Of a stretch of 6,483 nucleotides of DNA, positions 1 to 6,021 are shown piece after piece. A program made the translations under genes and the position numbers. The first letter of the stretch is position 1. Each line of letters starts with the position of its first letter. The notes below the pieces were generated by a model. It was not told where the DNA came from and made no database searches. It saw only the letters and a program-made list of their open reading frames with translations. Source of the DNA: Candidatus Kuenenia stuttgartensis (GTDB taxonomy: Bacteria > Planctomycetota > Planctomycetia > Isosphaerales > Isosphaeraceae); NCBI GenBank assembly GCA_945872325.1, contig CAMBZY010000191.1:1-6483 (forward strand), written 5' to 3'.

Positions 1-468
1 AAGCCCTGGAAGGATCAGATATCCGCCAAGATAAAAAACGGCAGGCGGGTTCTGGATGTCGATTGCAGACTTGAGGGCAGCCACAGAGAGCGATTTGTTG
101 GCTCCAAAAGTATGGATGAAGCGGCGATCCTGACCTTCGATATTAATGATCAGAGTCTGGCTGGTATCGTTGTCGGGATCAAGTCGAAGTCCTCCGGTAT
201 CCAGGCCTTCTGCTTCAAGAATATCGGAAACGAATCGGCCGAACATGTCGGGGCCGACCTTGCAGACAACCCGGGTCCTGACTCCAAGTTTTGAAAGATT
301 CATCGCCGCATTTGCAGCACAGCCTCCGATGGCCAAAACGAGTCGATCGACAGCGATCAATTCGCCTGCGGCAGGCATGTGGGGCAGGGGCGGGCAGAGG
401 TGGTCAGCCACAACCACACCTGCACAAATGACTTGTGGGAACTTTGAGGCGTCTTGGGCGGTCGGCAT
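1..468 (-). CDS. PfkB-family (ribokinase-like) carbohydrate kinase, N-terminal part only
   Basis: The first 156 residues of a sugar or nucleoside kinase; the gene continues past the left edge. Residues 48-72 (starting GGCAANAAMNLSKLG) satisfy the whole PfkB signature 1 pattern, including N53, G62 and the final G72. The N-terminal strand VICAGVVVADHLCPP and the later KVGPDMFGRFVSDILEAEGL segment are typical of the ribokinase fold. The family transfers the ATP gamma-phosphate to a sugar hydroxyl in the cytoplasm. The second signature, with the catalytic Asp and anion hole (DTxGAGD), lies outside the window, so activity and substrate cannot be judged. The start at 468 is the first ATG of the frame, with a weak AAAGG about 10 nt upstream. 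It lies downstream of ftsH on the same strand but beyond a strong hairpin, so co-transcription is doubtful. The family call is firm; the substrate is unknown. Confidence 0.9.
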   Translation of the reverse strand, partial: MPTAQDASKFPQVICAGVVVADHLCPPLPHMPAAGELIAVDRLVLAIGGCAANAAMNLSKLGVRTRVVCKVGPDMFGRFVSDILEAEGLDTGGLRLDPDNDTSQTLIINIEGQDRRFIHTFGANKSLSVAALKSAIDIQNPPAVFYLGGYLILPGL

Positions 469-511
469 GGGCGGAATGCCTTTGTTCAGAATGGGATGTT
501 GGTTAAATGCG

Positions 512-548
512 AAAAGGTGTTACCCTGAAAAATCAGGGAACACCTTTT
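512..548 (-). terminator. Strong hairpin between ftsH and the PfkB kinase, probable ftsH terminator
   Basis: AAAAGGTGTT (512-521) pairs perfectly with AACACCTTTT (539-548). CCCTGA (523-528) pairs with TCAGGG (533-538). A single A bulge at 522 separates the stems and the loop is AAAA. It starts about 20 nt after the ftsH stop codon. Read on the minus strand, the 3' arm ends in TTTT, giving the usual stem plus short U-run. The A-run at the other end means it could also act in the opposite direction. The long stem is clearly seen; the terminator role is inferred. Confidence 0.7.
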
Positions 549-568
549 GGTCGAGCGATTTTCTGTTC

Positions 569-2638
569 TCAAAGACCTTCGCTGGAAGGTGATATGGAGA
601 GCCCTGAGGCTTCGGCCTCGCCGATCGTCGGGTCACCGCCCACATTCACTTCAGGAGACTTTTCGACAGGAGCTTTGGCACGCAACTTCAGAGGAGCATG
701 CACATCGTTGGCCCTGTCGCCAAAAATCACGCGAATCTCTTCCTCAGAAAGCTCTTCTCTGTCAAGCAAAGCCTGAGCCAGAGCATCGAGCTTATCGCGA
801 TATTTCTGGACCAGTTCCACAGCGTGATTATCGGCTTCACGAAGTATCCGGGAGACTTCTTCGTCGATCAACTGAGCCAGGTGCTCCGAGTGATCCCGAG
901 GCTCAGACATCTCTCGCCCAAGGAATGGATTCTCTTCATTGGCACGAATAAAGATAGGACCAACCCGGTCGCTCATACCCCACTGGGTGACCATCATTTT
1001 GGCCATACGAGTCGCTTGCTTGAGGTCTCCAGCAGCACCTGCTGACATATCGTTATAGACGACACGCTCGGCCGCACGACCACCAAACGCGACCGCCAAG
1101 TCGTCATAAAGCTCGTTCTGGCTGACCAGCATCCGTTCCTCTGCAGGCATGAACTGGGTTACACCCAAGGCACGGCCCCGTGGAATGATCGTCACCTTGT
1201 GAACTGGATCGGCGTGAGGACACTTCCAAGCCACAAGTGCATGGCCAGCCTCGTGATAGGCAGTCAGTTCCTTCTCGCGGTCGGTGATGATTTCTTCACG
1301 CTTGGCACCCATGAGAACCTTGTCACGAGCTTGCTCGAAATCTTCCATCGTGACTTTGTCTTTGTTCGACCTGGTCGCAATCAGGGCGGATTCATTGGCA
1401 AGATTTGCCAGATCAGCACCTGACATGCCCACGGAACCGCGTGCGACTGTCTCCAGATCAACATCGTCGGCCAGAGGAATCTTTCGCGTGTGAACCTTCA
1501 GAATCTCCAGGCGGCCCTTGCGGCTCGGACGATCCACAGTCACATGTCGATCAAATCGGCCTGGACGGAGCAGGGCAGGGTCCAGCACATCAGGCCTGTT
1601 GGTGGCTGCCAGAACAATCACACTCTCGTTTGGAGCGAAACCGTCCATCTCAGTCAAAATCTGATTCAGAGTCTGTTCGCGTTCATCATGACCACCACCC
1701 ATCCCTGCACCACGAACACGACCGACGGCGTCGATTTCGTCAATGAACAGGATACAAGGGCTGCTTTCCTTGGCTGTCTTGAACATATCGCGAACACGCG
1801 ATGCACCTACACCCACAAACATCTGAATGAATTCAGAACCACTGATCGAGAAGAAAGGAACGCCGGCTTCGCCTGCAACTGCTCTAGCCAGAAGGGTTTT
1901 GCCAGTACCTGGAGAACCGATAAGCAGAACGCCCTTGGGGATATGTCCACCAAGACGCTGAAATCGTTCGGGGCTCTTCAGAAATTCAACAATCTCCTGA
2001 AGTTCGGCCTTGGCATTCTCCAGCCCAGCCACTTCTTCGAAGGTTGTACGCTGCTTGGACTTATCGTGACGCTTTGCAGGGCTCTTGATGAAATTGCCAA
2101 GAATCCCACCATCGAACTGGTCGCGTGCCCTTCGCATCATCAAATAGATGAAAACGATGAAAAGCAGGCTTGGCAGCAGGAAGGTAACCCAGAGCATAAG
2201 CCCTGTACCTGGAGGTGGTTCGCTATCGATCTCCACACCCATTGAATCGCGTGGTTTGCTGAGAACGACCAACTTGTCAACGATCGGTTTAATCAGCTCT
2301 TCACTGGGCAGATAAACGTAGAATTTATCCACTTCCCGAACGGCTGAACCGTTGAGTTGGTACGGCTTCTTTGTACGCAAGCGGCCATAAACTTTCGTAG
2401 ACTGATTCGAAAATTCCTGGACGTTGTTCTCTTGGACTTGGTCTAAAAACCAGCCGTAGTCAACTTTTACATCGTTGGCCGGGCTTAGGGCCCACAGTAC
2501 TGCCGCAGCAATCCCAAACAACATGAGCCAAACCCAAGGCTGCGTTGGCGACGCGCCGGATTGGCCGTTGCTGTCGCTGGATGCCTTGCGCTGGGGTGCA
2601 ATTTTTTTGGGGTCTTTAGGGGATTCAGGCTCCGGCAT
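569..2638 (-). CDS. ftsH: ATP-dependent zinc metalloprotease FtsH
   Basis: A 689-residue membrane-anchored AAA+ protease that unfolds and degrades misassembled membrane proteins and unstable cytosolic regulators, working as a hexamer at the inner membrane. Domains in order: a polar N-terminus (1-33); membrane helix 1 (about 34-51); a periplasmic domain (about 52-145); membrane helix 2 (about 146-168); an AAA domain with Walker A GSPGTGKT (241-248), the pore motif FVGVG (274-278), Walker B ILFIDEID (296-303) and the second region of homology ending in RPGRFDR (358-364, arginine fingers R358 and R361); then the peptidase with HEAGH (462-466) and the third zinc ligand D538 in AGDLKQAT. The last 50 residues are a variable tail. 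Length is slightly above the usual 610-650. Walker A has Ser where most FtsH proteins have Pro, leaving the catalytic Lys and Thr intact. The ATG at 2638 is preceded only by a weak AGAGAA; no upstream in-frame ATG was found. It follows trxB after a 110-bp gap carrying its own promoter candidate. Confidence 0.98.
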   Translation of the reverse strand: MPEPESPKDPKKIAPQRKASSDSNGQSGASPTQPWVWLMLFGIAAAVLWALSPANDVKVDYGWFLDQVQENNVQEFSNQSTKVYGRLRTKKPYQLNGSAVREVDKFYVYLPSEELIKPIVDKLVVLSKPRDSMGVEIDSEPPPGTGLMLWVTFLLPSLLFIVFIYLMMRRARDQFDGGILGNFIKSPAKRHDKSKQRTTFEEVAGLENAKAELQEIVEFLKSPERFQRLGGHIPKGVLLIGSPGTGKTLLARAVAGEAGVPFFSISGSEFIQMFVGVGASRVRDMFKTAKESSPCILFIDEIDAVGRVRGAGMGGGHDEREQTLNQILTEMDGFAPNESVIVLAATNRPDVLDPALLRPGRFDRHVTVDRPSRKGRLEILKVHTRKIPLADDVDLETVARGSVGMSGADLANLANESALIATRSNKDKVTMEDFEQARDKVLMGAKREEIITDREKELTAYHEAGHALVAWKCPHADPVHKVTIIPRGRALGVTQFMPAEERMLVSQNELYDDLAVAFGGRAAERVVYNDMSAGAAGDLKQATRMAKMMVTQWGMSDRVGPIFIRANEENPFLGREMSEPRDHSEHLAQLIDEEVSRILREADNHAVELVQKYRDKLDALAQALLDREELSEEEIRVIFGDRANDVHAPLKLRAKAPVEKSPEVNVGGDPTIGEAEASGLSISPSSEGL

Positions 2639-2717
2639 TTCTCTATCGCTCGAATTTGAAAGGACCTGGCTCGAAATCGTTCCGTCTGCAGAACGTTCGA
2701 CATGGTCGGATGAATCT

Positions 2718-2746
2718 ACTATATGTTAGACGCCCAATTATCGCAA
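2718..2746 (-). promoter_or_regulatory. Putative sigma-70-type promoter for ftsH
   Basis: On the minus strand, TTGCGA (2746-2741) and TATAGT (2723-2718) are separated by exactly 17 bp. They match the -35 and -10 consensus at 4 and 5 of 6 positions. The -35 box lies just after the trxB stop codon, and transcription would begin about 70 nt before the ftsH ATG. This would let ftsH be transcribed independently of trxB. Planctomycete promoters are poorly defined, so the call rests on spacing and consensus alone. Confidence 0.4.
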
Positions 2747-2748
2747 GT

Positions 2749-3762
2749 TCAGGCTATTCGTTCATCATTGTGAACCGACTCCAGCCACTTCTCGCAATCA
2801 AGGGCCGCTGCACAACCGGTTCCCGCTGCCGTAATGGCTTGGCGATAGTGCGTATCGACCACATCTCCGCAAGCGAAAATGCCTTCTAAACTTGTTGCTG
2901 TGGAATAGTTTGAATATGACTCAGACCAGCCCGGATCTGTGGCTGTTCCCCTCCATGCCATGGCGGATCTTGTCAGTAAAAATCCGCCTTCGGTTTTCTT
3001 CAATTGATCCCCAAAAACTTCCGTGTTGGGTTTGTGACCAATCGCCAGAAACAGCCCATCCACCGCCAGTTCCGAAACTTCGCCCGTTTCGAGATTTTTT
3101 ATCCGGACACCCTTCACATGACGATGAGGGGCCTCTTCGCCAAACACATCTTCGACCCCCGTATTCCAGACAGGAATCACTTTTGGGTTCGCTAAAAGCC
3201 TGTCAGCCATAATCTTAGAAGCTCTCAGCCGGTCGCGGCGATGGATCAGATAAACTTTTTTGGCAAATCGGGTCAGAAACGTCGCTTCCTCCGCTGCTGA
3301 ATCGCCCCCTCCCACGATCGCTACCACTTTGTCCTTGTAAAAAGCACCATCGCACGTGGCGCAAGTGCTTACACCAGAACCCATGAAGTGCATTTCAGAG
3401 TGTAAGCCAAGTGTTCTTGCTGTGGCACCGGTAGCGATAATCACTGAATCCGCATGATATTCTGCTTCACTGGTCTTGATGACGAACGGACGCTTGCTGA
3501 AATCAACGCTGTCCGCATGCTCAAATCGCGTATCAGCACCGAACTTCTGGGCCTGCTTGCGCATATTGTCGATCAGGTCAGGCCCAAGTACGCCTTCAGG
3601 AAAGCCGGGGAAATTCTCTACGGTGGTCGTCCACATCAGTTGCCCACCCGCTTCCCGACCCTCCAGGACCACCGGGGAAAGATTCGCGCGAGCTGTATAA
3701 ATGGCCGCTGTCAGCCCTGCACAGCCTGAGCCTAAAATCACAACCTGAGCTTGCTTGATCAT
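2749..3762 (-). CDS. trxB: Thioredoxin reductase (NADPH, FAD, low-molecular-weight type)
   Basis: A 337-residue cytosolic flavoenzyme that passes electrons from NADPH through FAD to a redox-active disulfide and on to thioredoxin. From the chosen start: FAD-binding GSGCAG (11-16), redox pair CATC (C134, C137), NADPH Rossmann motif GGGDSA (151-156), the NADPH-phosphate motif HRRDRLRA (174-181), and the C-terminal FAD motif FACGDV followed by YRQAITAAGTGCAAALD. The start at 3762 leaves four residues before the first beta strand, as in relatives, with AGGAAG upstream. The frame also opens at an ATG at 3813, which would add 17 residues (354 in total) that do not look conserved. Oddities: the usual GSGPAG is GSGCAG, extra cysteines sit at C14, C298 and C322, and the loop before the last FAD motif is about 15 residues longer than in E. 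coli TrxB. No thioredoxin gene is adjacent. It is divergent from csrA and upstream of ftsH. Confidence 0.95.
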   Translation of the reverse strand: MIKQAQVVILGSGCAGLTAAIYTARANLSPVVLEGREAGGQLMWTTTVENFPGFPEGVLGPDLIDNMRKQAQKFGADTRFEHADSVDFSKRPFVIKTSEAEYHADSVIIATGATARTLGLHSEMHFMGSGVSTCATCDGAFYKDKVVAIVGGGDSAAEEATFLTRFAKKVYLIHRRDRLRASKIMADRLLANPKVIPVWNTGVEDVFGEEAPHRHVKGVRIKNLETGEVSELAVDGLFLAIGHKPNTEVFGDQLKKTEGGFLLTRSAMAWRGTATDPGWSESYSNYSTATSLEGIFACGDVVDTHYRQAITAAGTGCAAALDCEKWLESVHNDERIA

Positions 3763-4024
3763 CTTGAAAGCCACTTCCTGCAAAGATATTTTGAAGAATC
3801 TTCTCTCTGGCATTTCATTCTCTCTGTATCAGGATCGCTGGGCAAGCCAATTCAGTCAGAGCCGGATGGTTTTATCTTTTCAAATAGTTGAAAAAGTTGT
3901 TCGCATCATCATTTTGATGTCTTAGGTTACCTCTGCCAGAGTTGGACTTCATCATCATCAGCATGACACACCAGCGTTTATTAACGATTCCAAATGACAA
4001 GGAGTCGCTGGCAACACCATCCAT

Positions 4025-4041
4025 CTGCAACCAGGAGGCAG
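4025..4041 (+). promoter_or_regulatory. Shine-Dalgarno of csrA presented in a small hairpin, probable CsrA autoregulatory site
   Basis: AGGAGG at 4033-4038 is a consensus ribosome binding site 8 nt before the csrA ATG and fixes that start. CTGC (4025-4028) can pair with GCAG (4038-4041), leaving the 9-nt loop AACCAGGAG. A GGA in a hairpin loop overlapping the ribosome binding site is the known target form for CsrA. A second GGA (4001-4003, AAGGAG) lies 30 nt upstream, between the arms CCAGCG (3971-3976) and CGCTGG (4006-4011). The pairing is visible; the autoregulation is inferred from CsrA biology in other bacteria. The stem is only 4 bp. Confidence 0.45.
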
Positions 4042-4046
4042 CCAAT

Positions 4047-4247
4047 ATGTTGGTTTTGACACGCAGGATTTCAGAGCAACTCGTGATTGGTGAAAATGTT
4101 GTGATTACCATCGTTCGAGTCGATGGAGGACAGGTCCGTATCGGTATCGAGGCACCCAGAGAAATTTCTGTGAGACGAGCAGAGTTGACAAACAAGAATC
4201 TGTATCAACAACTCCCAGTGATTCAGAATCAGATCAGGCTGAATTGA
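4047..4247 (+). CDS. csrA: Carbon storage regulator CsrA (RsmA), RNA-binding translational regulator
   Basis: A 66-residue protein of the usual CsrA length (about 60-70). CsrA is a homodimer that binds GGA motifs in mRNA leaders, usually blocking ribosome binding, and controls carbon flow, motility and attachment. The sequence begins MLVLTRRISEQLVIGENV, the family hallmark, and continues with QVRIGIEAPREISVRR. L4, R6 and R44, which form the RNA-binding face, are all present. The C-terminal tail after residue 55 is variable. The start at 4047 is chosen for the consensus AGGAGG 8 nt upstream and because family members begin with MLxLTRR; the frame is open further upstream to 3942, but that extension has no homology-like content. 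It is a single gene with its own terminator, divergent from trxB. Neither fliW nor a flagellin gene, its frequent neighbours elsewhere, lies in the window. Confidence 0.97.
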   Translation: MLVLTRRISEQLVIGENVVITIVRVDGGQVRIGIEAPREISVRRAELTNKNLYQQLPVIQNQIRLN

Positions 4248-4280
4248 TCGCCGATATTGCTTGAAATTTCGATCCAATCA

Positions 4281-4313
4281 GAAGTGAGCGGGTTCGTCCG
4301 CTCCTTCTTTTTT
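4281..4313 (+). terminator. Rho-independent terminator after csrA
   Basis: GAAG (4281-4284) and GAGCGG (4286-4291) pair with CTTC (4304-4307) and CCGCTC (4298-4303), with a single T bulge at 4285 and the loop GTTCGT. TTTTTT follows at 4308-4313. It lies 33 nt after the csrA stop codon. GC stem plus U-run is the standard intrinsic terminator form, so csrA is probably transcribed alone. Confidence 0.85.
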
Positions 4314-4369
4314 AATTTGTATGGACCACTTCAAAATCGAGATCTGAATGAAATGTCGATGTTAAAAAG

Positions 4370-4398
4370 TTGCTGACAGCGGACCGTTTCGTTATCTT
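4370..4398 (+). promoter_or_regulatory. Weak promoter candidate for the MDR oxidoreductase
   Basis: TTGCTG (4370-4375) and TATCTT (4393-4398) are 17 bp apart and lie 63 nt before the ATG at 4461, after the csrA terminator. They match consensus at only 3 and 4 of 6 positions. The gene needs a promoter somewhere in 4314-4460, and this is the best-spaced pair seen. Confidence 0.2.
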
Positions 4399-4460
4399 TG
4401 AATTAATCTCCTCTGATTCTCAAGCCTGTCGCAGTGATTCTTTTCTAATCAGGTGGCCTC

Positions 4461-5477
4461 ATGAAAGCGATTGTCCTCAGCGGTGTAGGTGGTACGGATC
4501 AGCTTGTCTATCAAGAGGTTGCAGATCCTACTCCGGGCCCTGGCCAAGTCAGAATCGCCCTTGAGGCGGCCGCCCTGAACCACCGTGACATCTGGATTCG
4601 CAGAGGCCTTTACGCCGGGATCAAACTGCCGGTCATCCTTGGGTCCGATGGTGTTGGATTCGTCGATGAAGTTGGTTCAGGCGTAGACCTAAATCTAATT
4701 GGAAAAAGGTTTTGGATCAATCCAAGTTTAGCCTGGGGTGATCGGCCTGATATCCCCGACTACAAAAATTGGCGAATCCTTGGTTTGCCAGATCAGGGCA
4801 CTTATGCTGAAAAGATTGTTGTGGATGTTGCACAGCTTGAGCCGTGTCCAGCCGATTGGTCAGCCGAAGCAGCAGCAGCCCTTCCTCTAGCAGGGCTTAC
4901 AGCATATCGAGCCTTGTTCACACGTGGGCGATTCCAAGCTGGTCAATCCGTTTTCATTACAGGCATAGGCGGTGGTGTTTCCCAGATGGCGATGCAGATG
5001 GCAGTTGCAGCCGGCGGAAAGGTTTACGTGAGTTCTTCGAGCGACACGAAGCTCGAAAATGCCCGCCGGGCAGGTGCCTCAGGCGGTGTGAATTATCGTC
5101 AGGAAGATTGGGTGAAAACTGCACGCGAGATGATCGGTGGTGATGGGCCTGATCTGGCGATCGACAGTGCAGGCGGTAAGACCATTGACGACCTGATCGA
5201 CCTCGTCCAACCGGGTGGATACGTCGTGAACTATGGCCAGACCACCGGAGCGTGCCAGAATCTGGAAGTGCGCCGCCTGTTCTGGAAACAAGTAAATCTT
5301 CTGGGCACAACGATGGGAAATACCTCTGAATTCCGAGCGATGCTGAAGTTTTATCAGGAGCTTAATCTCAGGCCAGAAGTTGACCGCGTTTTTGATCTCG
5401 CTGAGGCAGGTGCCGCTCATGAACATATGGAGAGTGGCGAACAGGCGGGTAAGATTGTGTTGAAAATAAGGGGTTGA
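4461..5477 (+). CDS. MDR-superfamily oxidoreductase (zinc-type alcohol dehydrogenase / quinone oxidoreductase-like)
   Basis: A 338-residue medium-chain dehydrogenase/reductase, normally a cytosolic NAD(P)H-dependent enzyme acting on alcohols, enones or quinones. The N-terminal GroES-like domain starts MKAIVLSGVGGTDQLVYQEV and contains PGPGQVRIALEAAALNHRD (25-43). The Rossmann domain has VFITGIGGGVSQMAMQMA (164-181), then the beta strand VYVSSSSDTK (188-197) and the DLAIDSAGG segment (231-239). The protein ends in HMESGEQAGKIVLKI, typical of the family. The catalytic zinc ligands are not evident: LNHRD stands where the first Cys would be, and GSDGVG (61-66) replaces GHEGxG. The region 86-117 keeps the length of the structural-zinc lobe, with flanking INPSL and RILG...GTYAE, but contains no Cys. 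It is therefore probably zinc-free, closer to quinone oxidoreductases in mechanism; the substrate is unknown. AGGTGG (4451-4456) lies 4 nt before the ATG, which is close. It is flanked by a terminator on one side and a non-coding stretch on the other, so likely monocistronic. Confidence 0.92.
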   Translation: MKAIVLSGVGGTDQLVYQEVADPTPGPGQVRIALEAAALNHRDIWIRRGLYAGIKLPVILGSDGVGFVDEVGSGVDLNLIGKRFWINPSLAWGDRPDIPDYKNWRILGLPDQGTYAEKIVVDVAQLEPCPADWSAEAAAALPLAGLTAYRALFTRGRFQAGQSVFITGIGGGVSQMAMQMAVAAGGKVYVSSSSDTKLENARRAGASGGVNYRQEDWVKTAREMIGGDGPDLAIDSAGGKTIDDLIDLVQPGGYVVNYGQTTGACQNLEVRRLFWKQVNLLGTTMGNTSEFRAMLKFYQELNLRPEVDRVFDLAEAGAAHEHMESGEQAGKIVLKIRG

Positions 5478-5682
5478 ATCAAAGATTTGATCGGCCAGCA
5501 TGAGATTTATAAGGTGCCGTTACAACGCACCCGTGTGATCACGAAACCTTGAACGTTGTTACCTTGCATCAAACTCAGACCATGAAATCAATAAGATTTC
5601 ATGCGAATGGGTCAGGCTGGTCCGATACTTCCGCACCCTACAAGACCAGTTATTGTCAATTGAATGCCATTGGAGGTGTAAT
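5478..5682. other. Intergenic stretch after the MDR gene, no recognised gene
   Basis: This begins the roughly 500-bp region (5478-5990) without a certain gene. Just after the MDR stop, ATCAAA (5478-5483) and TTTGAT (5486-5491) form a short AT-rich inverted repeat with no U-run. No tRNA-like cloverleaf, direct repeat or clear intrinsic terminator was seen. The one strong structure, the inverted repeat at 5581-5603, is listed separately. Confidence 0.5.
5581..5603. repeat. Perfect 9-bp inverted repeat with 5-nt spacer
   Basis: CATGAAATC (5581-5589) and GATTTCATG (5595-5603) are exact reverse complements around AATAA. No U-run follows on either strand, so a standard intrinsic terminator is unlikely. 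It could be a dimeric regulator's operator, an RNA hairpin at the end of the MDR transcript, or a remnant of a dispersed repeat. The symmetry is seen directly; the function is unknown. Confidence 0.5.
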
Positions 5683-5868
5683 TTGAATAAAAGCCTTAAA
5701 CGATTGTTTATGCTAAGTTTGGACATCATGGTTTGGAGAATTTTAATTCTGAATTCACTTCGTAACGGATATGCTGGTTTTCTGGGTTACCAAAAACAAT
5801 CTGACAAAAAACTGGTTAAAATCTTCAGGACACTCTTTCAAGTTGTAGTTGCGTTGATCTATACTTGA
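5683..5868 (+). CDS. Possible small basic/hydrophobic protein, TTG start, doubtful
   Basis: A 61-codon frame starting with TTG, with a strong GGAGG (5672-5676) 6 nt upstream. The N-terminus is (M)NKSLKRLFMLSLDIMVWRIL, two or three positive charges followed by a mostly hydrophobic stretch. A basic middle (KQSDKKLVKIF) and a second hydrophobic tail, LFQVVVALIYT, follow. That pattern could suit a small membrane-associated peptide. No family is recognised. The region is AT-rich, the start codon is rare, and no convincing promoter was seen upstream, so a chance open frame is at least as likely. An ATG at 5710 gives a shorter alternative. The only real support is the ribosome binding site and its spacing. 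Confidence 0.22.
   Translation: MNKSLKRLFMLSLDIMVWRILILNSLRNGYAGFLGYQKQSDKKLVKIFRTLFQVVVALIYT
5837..5865 (+). promoter_or_regulatory. Putative promoter for the leader ORF and the LEPR-XLL protein
   Basis: TTCAAG (5837-5842) and TATACT (5860-5865) are separated by 17 bp. The -10 box matches the consensus at 5 of 6 positions and the -35 at 3 of 6. Transcription would start near 5872, about 70 nt before the short ORF at 5944 and about 120 nt before the ATG at 5991. It overlaps the end of the doubtful small frame ending at 5868. Confidence 0.35.
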
Positions 5869-5943
5869 GTTGCCTCAATCGACAAGGCTCAATGCTTACA
5901 GTAGTTCATTTCTCTAGATTTAGAATTCCGGAAGGTGCGCATC

Positions 5944-6021
5944 ATGCTTCAACAAACAAATATTGATACTCTATTTCTCTTTTATCAGATATGTTTGCAC
6001 GCAAACGATTCAAGCATATGA
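5944..6021 (+). CDS. Candidate 25-residue leader peptide overlapping the start of the large surface-type protein
   Basis: A short frame beginning MLQQTNIDTLFLFYQICLHA, with a good ribosome binding site GGAAGG (5930-5935) 8 nt before its ATG. Its stop codon TGA (6019-6021) overlaps an ATG (6018-6020) that is in frame with the downstream large protein, making the ATGA junction typical of translationally coupled genes. The downstream gene has no ribosome binding site of its own before either 5991 or 6018, which supports coupling. No peptide family is recognised. It is short enough to have arisen by chance; the support is the combined RBS, spacing and stop-start overlap. Confidence 0.35.
   Translation: MLQQTNIDTLFLFYQICLHANDSSI

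Noticed and set aside
1490..2245. 251-codon open frame on the plus strand
   Set aside because: It lies wholly opposite ftsH, covering its AAA domain, and its translation has no recognisable family features; it is a shadow of the real gene.
2485..2703. 72-codon minus-strand frame starting upstream of ftsH
   Set aside because: It overlaps the ftsH start in another frame, has no RBS and no family resemblance. A fusion or frameshift with ftsH was considered, but ftsH is intact.
3904..3919. Small hairpin CATCA-TTT-TGATG between trxB and csrA
   Set aside because: A 5-bp AT-rich stem with a 3-nt loop and no U-run; not distinguishable from chance.
3948..3961. Short tandem ATC repeat upstream of csrA
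   Set aside because: About four trinucleotide copies, too short to call a functional repeat and common by chance.
3942..4046. 35-codon upstream extension of the csrA frame
   Set aside because: Canonical CsrA begins MLxLTRR at 4047, where a consensus AGGAGG sits 8 nt upstream; the extension is leader RNA.
3814..4046. Promoters for the divergent trxB and csrA genes
   Set aside because: Both genes must be transcribed from here, but no -35/-10 pair with good consensus and 16-18 bp spacing was convincing on either strand.
5079..5501. 140-codon minus-strand frame
   Set aside because: It is antisense to the Rossmann domain of the MDR gene and shows no protein-like features.
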